64,000 bases of DNA from NCBI GenBank assembly GCA_029817715.1, contig JARUPY010000602.1, positions 2,187,501-2,251,500 of the forward strand. The letters are read 5' to 3'. Made by a program: the position numbers and the translations under genes. Each line of letters opens with the position of its first letter. Positions within the stretch are counted from its first letter, which is position 1. Under the pieces are notes generated by a model. The model ran no database searches. It saw only the letters and a list, made by a program, of their open reading frames with translations, and was not told the origin of the DNA. Positions 58,801 through 64,000 of the stretch are shown here, in pieces. The stretch is from Melastoma dodecandrum. Its lineage: Eukaryota > Streptophyta > Magnoliopsida > Myrtales > Melastomataceae.

Positions 58801-58930
58801 TCCCTGTTCCCTGTTGTGATTTTTTTCCTTCCTCTCAGGACTTACAATTCTTTTGTCTTTGACGTGAGGAGAGTTAGGAGTCCTTTGGCACTATGGTAAT
58901 GGCTCATCCTCCTCGGGGGACGCCGTCTGA
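52880..58930 (+). pseudogene. Signal peptide peptidase-like (SPPL3/5 type) gene with multiple lesions
   Basis: Introns and family order are kept. Signal-peptide exon to 53006 (ACLIVVLVLAGGRTS), PA-domain exons 53857-54015, 54114-54225, 54350-54466 and 54832-54997, then 55676-55854. The aspartic protease core runs from about 56383 to 58731. Catalytic YD ([12 protein letters not shown]) and GFGD ([12 protein letters not shown]) are present. Lesions: (1) no in-frame ATG precedes the signal-peptide exon. (2) After GTIICA near 54920, about 16 nt are missing compared with the family (about six residues before [16 protein letters not shown]), shifting the frame. (3) Exon ends at about 57806/58210 join one base short. 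(4) The donor at 58280 lacks a G, beside a CT microsatellite. (5) The PAL motif reads PAI ([12 protein letters not shown]). (6) An Arg codon of the last exon is TGA (58865). Some could be sequence errors, but six together argue for a dead duplicate. Confidence 0.8.
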
Positions 58931-59382
58931 GTCGCTTAACAATCTGTTACTTGTAGATATAACAATCTTGGAAATGTTGAGAGTAAATTATAGCATCATC
59001 GTCAATGTTCACACTTCCATCATCTTTACAGACGGAAGTGTCTATTTACATGGAAAAGCGCTATAGGAAATTCCGACAGTGATGTTAAAAGGCATACGAA
59101 AGCTTGTTTCTTAATCCTACTGCAAATTCCTTCTTTTTTTTGTGCTGTCCCGAGAAGCTAAATGCAGCATTTGTGTTGATATTTGCGACGACAGTTAAGT
59201 ACAATATGCCAGTGTTTTTAACAGGAAAGAGTTTGCACTGAATGAAATTTCCGTGAAAGGGACGATTACAGCACACCTTAAATGACAGCAAGATACCAAA
59301 TAGAACAGCTAATATAACTGAGGATTTATAAAGCCAGTAGTAGCGACAGCAGCAAAGCATGGGTGCATCCATTTTGGTTAGA
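58931..59382. other. Spacer between the SPPL pseudogene and the LTP gene
   Basis: Contains the 3' UTRs of both neighbours, which face each other. No gene or repeat recognised. Confidence 0.4.
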
Positions 59383-59679
59383 TCAACACTGGGAAGGATG
59401 AGGCAGCTTGCACTTGTCTGGGAGCTGCATTGCGAGGTTTGGATCCACGCCAAGAGAAGGCAGTAGGTACGATTTCTTGTAAGAGCAGAGGCATGTCGCG
59501 TTCGCATGTGAGAGAGCAGCGCAGCAGTCACCGCTAGGAGGACTCGGGTTAGGCGGGGTCGCTGACAGCTTGCAAGCCATGAAACCATCGACCGTCATGT
59601 TGCAGAGGGTCTGGCCATTGGCCGAGGCAATGGCCAAGAACACCAACACTATAATGAGAATCTTCCCAGGATGCTCCAT
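59383..59679 (-). CDS. DIR1-like lipid-transfer protein
   Basis: Small secreted lipid-binding protein of the protease inhibitor / seed storage / LTP superfamily, nearest to DIR1, a carrier in systemic acquired resistance. Single exon, 98 aa. The signal peptide (ILIIVLVFLAIASANG) is followed by a mature domain with the eight-cysteine pattern: TLC, MACK, DCCAAL, ATCLCSY, DKC and the final SQC. Diagnostic segments are NPSPPSGDCCAALSHANATC and SLGVDPNLAMQLPDKCKL. The ATG at 59679 heads the signal peptide; an earlier frame start at 59709 would add ten basic residues before it and is less likely. Confidence 0.92.
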   Translation of the reverse strand: MEHPGKILIIVLVFLAIASANGQTLCNMTVDGFMACKLSATPPNPSPPSGDCCAALSHANATCLCSYKKSYLLPSLGVDPNLAMQLPDKCKLPHPSQC

Positions 59680-61138
59680 TCTGGTTCCTTCTCTCCTAGT
59701 TAGCTTCACTTTGCAGCTGATGAACTAATTTCGAGCATTCCAAGTATTTATGCACACGCACAGGAAATGAGATTCAATGCACGTGGGATTGGATGGACAT
59801 TCCTGGCATCAAGAATTGCGGACATGGTTTCGCAACTGAGGAAAAGGCGAAACTGGAGGTGTCACGGGACATTAAGATGTGGCATGGAGGAAGGTTGTCA
59901 CTTTGTGGCATTGCTTACTTTTGCAGGAGAAAAGAGGGCAGCATTGGAAGACTTCGGTCCCACATTTCATTGGATTTTTCTGCCTTTCAGGAGTTGTCTC
60001 TTCATAAGAGCTTGTTCACTGAAGCTGAAGAAGACATAAAGCTTTCATTCTTTGAATAAAACAACACCAAACAGAATAAATGGTCATCCATCTACTGCCC
60101 GTTATAGCAGCAAAAAATGCAGCACGCCTCTCATACTCCGACCTACCAAAAGCCGCACAATGGAAGTGGTCAAGCGGAAACAAGTTTCGTGTGCCATCGA
60201 TGTTCTAATAATCCCCGTGCTAACATCTTCTTTCACGTGAAGCTCGATTACTTTCCAGCATCTGCACTCAGGGATACGCGAGATTTTATAACACGGTGCT
60301 GGGACCAAACAAATAACGAAAGATTAAAAGGACATCAAATAACGTATCATTAATTTTCTATGCATCTCATTCTGCATTCTCTGCTGTCAACAACAATCTG
60401 CAACATCAAACCAATGAAAACTTGCAGCGAGATTGAGAGTAAGTCTGCACTGCTTTCAACACCAAAACCAGAGACTTCTCATTCCAACTTATTCACCTCC
60501 AATCTTTACAACCCAAATACAATCAATGAACACAGCCCTTTCTACAAAAATAAGCCAGCAGCTTTAATCCAGACAAAGCTGTCTGCATCGAACTCACAGA
60601 AGTCCCAAAATCCAAGACCGACCGAATAACTGACTGATAACAAGGGATGAAACTCTATACCCCAACCAAACTTTTCTCAAAGTAAACAAAAATGCATCTG
60701 GGCTAACCCTTCACCCAAGAATATTGATACAGAACTACTACTTGCCTACCTATAAAAATGACACAGGCAAGACCCTACCCTCTCACCTTCGCGAAACAAA
60801 TGCAAATTCAAGGGCCTTCCTGACCCATAATATGACACAACAAAAATCTCGACTCGGCAGCTTGGTGGTGTCCGATTCTAACTCGCCTTCCATCCCACAT
60901 AACCATTTATGAGAAACTGGACCACCTCGTACAATAACTCGATGAGTGCAACAGACTGGGATGACTTCAAGCAAAAACTGGATCCTCATTGGAGCAGACT
61001 CATCTCCATGACAGCCGACCCACTCAAATGACCCCATAATTTGGCAGAGATAAGAAAGAAGTCACTTCCAAGAATCACAGCATCACATACAGAGAACAGA
61101 GCACCAATGTGCCATTCTCTAATATGCAGAAGCTTCGG
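59680..61138. other. LTP promoter and importin 3' UTR
   Basis: 59690-60060 is LTP promoter. 60060-61138 contains short frames (for example 60360-60629 plus) without family resemblance, and is most likely the importin 3' UTR plus spacer. No gene recognised. Confidence 0.4.
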
Positions 61139-64000
61139 TCATGAAGTGCCAGTTCCAGATGCCGCCTCTAAATTTTCTTTTTCTATTTCTGCTCTTCTCT
61201 GCTCGGTGTGTTGCGCAACTGCGTTGGCAAGTGCCTGGTAATGGAAGTCTAGCGTCTGTGTAAGGTTCTGGAATCTCATTGGATTCGATGCTTGCATGGC
61301 TATTGCAGAGGAAAAATGAGAAAATGTCAGGACCTTTGAGGGTTTGCGGTGATATCAGGAGGTAATGATTTCACTCACCTTTGACCATGTCTACAAAAAA
61401 TATGAAGGGATCAACATCATCGATTGGTGACTGCATTTCTTCATCGTCACTGTATTCGTCGTCGTCGTTGTCGTCGTCATCCTCGTCATTTTGACGGAAA
61501 GCTCTAGCCTGTGAGAATGAAGTTTAGGACATTCCAATGCATGGCTTCACAATTGCAAAATATGTCGGGTTCCAACCACTATGACAATGCACAACCATCA
61601 CATAATAATCTAAAAACTTAAGAACACAAAAATGTGGGATTTAAACCAACTCAAAGAGCCAGGTGAAAATAACACATTTGCCCCTGTATAAACTAAAATC
61701 ACTTTGCCAATGCAATGCAACAACTGGCCTTACTCTTGATAAAATGGTCAAACCCTTCACTGGAAAACCGAGATACTGACCAATAATGGTGAAGAAGAAT
61801 CAGGCAACAACAGACAGTTAACCATACGGGAACACACCTGTGCAGCCAATTTCTGAAATTTAACGCTGTCAGCCTCATCTCCATCCTCCCCATTGACTCC
61901 CATCTCTCTGTCAGATCCATCAGCTTCTTCTTCATCTTCATCATCAGTTGGGAAACCATCCATTTCAACATCATCTTCAGCCTCTTCCTCCTTTGCTGCT
62001 TCTGCACATAAATAATGTACAAAGGATTAGACAAAGGAAGAATGATCAGGTTGCTGGGGTGGGATCATGCCTGCAACTTGATCTTTGTATTTTACAAGGA
62101 GATCAAGCGTGGCCCTAAAAACCCGGCCCAATGCATCCTCTGGTAAATGATCCGCAGGAAGTGCTAGTAAAGAGGTCAATCCCAGGCAGCAAACTTTCTT
62201 ATCATGTTCTCTGTATACAACAATTGATTTGGTCAAATCAGATGGCCGTATCAACCAAAAGAAAGACTAGTTGAAACAATAATATGAGATTTGATGAAAT
62301 GCCTTCTCAGTACCTTCTGAAATTTGCCATTTGTCCACTCTTTTTAGCTTGTTGCAACATTTGGAACCAAACAGCAAAGACCTCAGACGCAACACCAAGC
62401 TTTTGAAGAATGCTTAGGGTCAAGCCCACATTATAATAGAGTGCATTTGCAATCTACAGGAGATTTGAGAACGAATAGTGAGTTCAGTCCTTGTCAAAAC
62501 TATTCTAAGTTCCATATAACTAAAAAGACAATGAATTGTAAACGCTGCAGCCTCAACCAAAGAAAATTTTAATTTGTTACTAACCACTTGCATGAGAAGA
62601 CACTTCAAATAGGGTTTCTCGGCACGCCGTAGCCGCTCAACAGTAATTCGCAAATATGGTTCCACCCAATGGTCCACCTGCCCTCTACAGTTCTGTAATA
62701 CAACTTCAATAAGCTTTGGAGCAGACTCTATGTCTCCATCCTCCAAGTTTTTATCTGACATCACCTGCTCCAGCACACGATATCAGACAAATATTCCAAA
62801 GTTCAACGAATCTGAAACACATTGAACAGTTACTCACAGAAGAGAGCATATTCCAGAGGCTTTGCTGGTAATCCGGATCTTTGCAAGAGAGATAATGCTG
62901 AGTTCCTCTAGAGATGTAATTGTCCAGTGGAACAAGTATATCTGCACAAGCCAACAGTATTTGACAACTGGAACACAGATTGAAGGCTTTATCTCCACAT
63001 GAAACATGCATAACATTGGTTGCACGATCACCGTCCAAAACTTGTACAGGACTACCAAGTAAGAAAAGAATATTAACCCATCTATGACATTGCAACCTCA
63101 ACTGTAAACAGATTTCTTATTTTTTTTTTGATAAGTAGATTTCTTATTTCCTTCTGGAAAAAAAGGATTTTTTTAAGAAAATAATGATGTCAAAGGCTAG
63201 GAAACCATTCTCTTCTGAATGATTTGCGCAACGAGGACTAAGAACAAAAGGCAAAAGCAAAAAGGAGAAGGGACACATACTTGAGAAGAAATCTATTGCC
63301 CATTCTGCAAGAGCCTCCATCATTAACGGCCAAAGACTCCACATGTCCATCGTGATAGTAGGTGCATAAAAGGTCATGTAAGACACAATCTCCAAAACTT
63401 CTTCATAAACCTCTGCAACATTGCATAATAGAACTACGTTGGAGATTACACACCTCTTTCATGTTTGTTAATAAATAAAAGCACAATCTCAGATTGAGTA
63501 TAGTCAAATAAACAATAGGAAAACAAAATCTAGACGACATCACATAATCAGATTAACATAATAGCATACCAACCTTGTCCATCTGTAGTTAGCATTTTAC
63601 GCATGATTGGGAGCACAGTTGGCTCAACTTGGACAAAAAGGTGAGGAAGGCGGTTAACTGACTCAAGTATTGTGCTTATGGCACGTAAACAACCAACAGC
63701 CGCAAGGGCACCTGGGTCATCAGCCTCATCATCAGCTTCGGCAGTGTTCAAACACCTCCAGAATGCAGCAGCCTAATAACAAATGACCGCGAACACTTAT
63801 TCATACATTGGTAGATTCATTGGTAGGTGATGGAAAAAATAGTCAAATAACAAGATAAAGGCACCATAAAGAAAGATAATTACCAAATTTTGGCACAATC
63901 CAAATGCATAAGGAGCCATTTCTTCCCCAAATTTGTCAACAATAGTCTCCAAAGTAAAAACAAGGTCTTCATTCTCCACTTCGTTCATCAGCTTAAATAA
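61139..64000 (-). CDS. SAD2: Importin beta-like protein SAD2 / IPO8 type (3' part, runs off the window)
   Basis: Karyopherin that carries cargo into the nucleus; Arabidopsis SAD2 imports MYB4 and affects ABA and UV-B responses. The last ten exons (489 codons including stop) lie here: 64000-63884 (partial), 63772-63574, 63412-63281, 62941-62838, 62764-62585, 62453-62314, 62210-62071, 62001-61838, 61508-61379 and 61299-61139. Sequence blocks: [80 protein letters not shown]. Then [20 protein letters not shown], an acidic stretch ([26 protein letters not shown]), [15 protein letters not shown] and [10 protein letters not shown] before the stop. Every junction closes in phase. The 62070 donor is GC, not GT (CAG/GCATG). 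The N-terminal half, including the importin-N domain, is outside the window. Confidence 0.93.

Noticed and set aside
1..64000. tRNA, rRNA or known microRNA genes
   Set aside because: None found by eye; a covariance-model scan would be needed to exclude short ones.

Overview
This 64 kb window is nuclear DNA of a flowering plant. The genes are split by many short GT-AG introns, and the proteins belong to plant-specific or plant-expanded families: PTI1-like kinases, a PMT methyltransferase, EPSIN2/3, a group IXa bHLH, RUG3, a DIR1-like lipid transfer protein and an SPPL3/5-type protease. The intergenic DNA is AT-rich and holds non-autonomous transposon relics. I could not fix the species.

Layout. 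0.5-6.5 kb: two PTI1-like kinase genes, head to head. 6.5-9.4 kb: a gene desert with a hairpin, a 40-bp minisatellite and a decayed hydroxyethylthiazole kinase gene. 9.9-17.9 kb: PUX11 (UBX protein) and a PMT methyltransferase, both on the minus strand. 18.1-19.5 kb: a very large inverted-repeat (foldback) element about 260 bp upstream of the PMT start codon. 20.8-28.2 kb: EPSIN2/3-like and PAM16, minus strand. 28.6-35.6 kb: a DAG-lipase-like gene on the plus strand, divergent from PAM16, with a 458-bp Mutator-like element inserted at its second 5' splice site. 35.6-40.3 kb: intergenic DNA with a LINE remnant. 40.3-42.0 kb: a bHLH gene. 42.8-44.8 kb: truncated pieces of a DEAD-box helicase (RH28 type) and of a RABA5-type GTPase. 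45.9-51.8 kb: pirin and RUG3, minus strand. 52.0-52.5 kb: an unrecognised open frame. 52.9-58.9 kb: an SPPL gene with introns kept but several lesions. 59.4 kb: a small DIR1-like LTP gene. 61.1-64.0 kb: the 3' part of an importin-beta gene (SAD2/IPO8 type), which runs off the end of the window.

The genes do not form one pathway. The main local relationships are the PTI1 inverted duplicate pair, the PAM16/DAG-lipase divergent promoter of about 400 bp, and the transposons that altered gene edges. I re-derived exon boundaries by hand from splice sites, reading phase and remembered family sequences; every intact gene closes in frame with a total length divisible by three. Boundaries may be off by one or a few bases. 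The strongest candidates for something new are the 1.4 kb foldback element, the Mutator-like insertion that reuses a splice donor, and the cluster of gene fragments at 42.8-44.8 kb.
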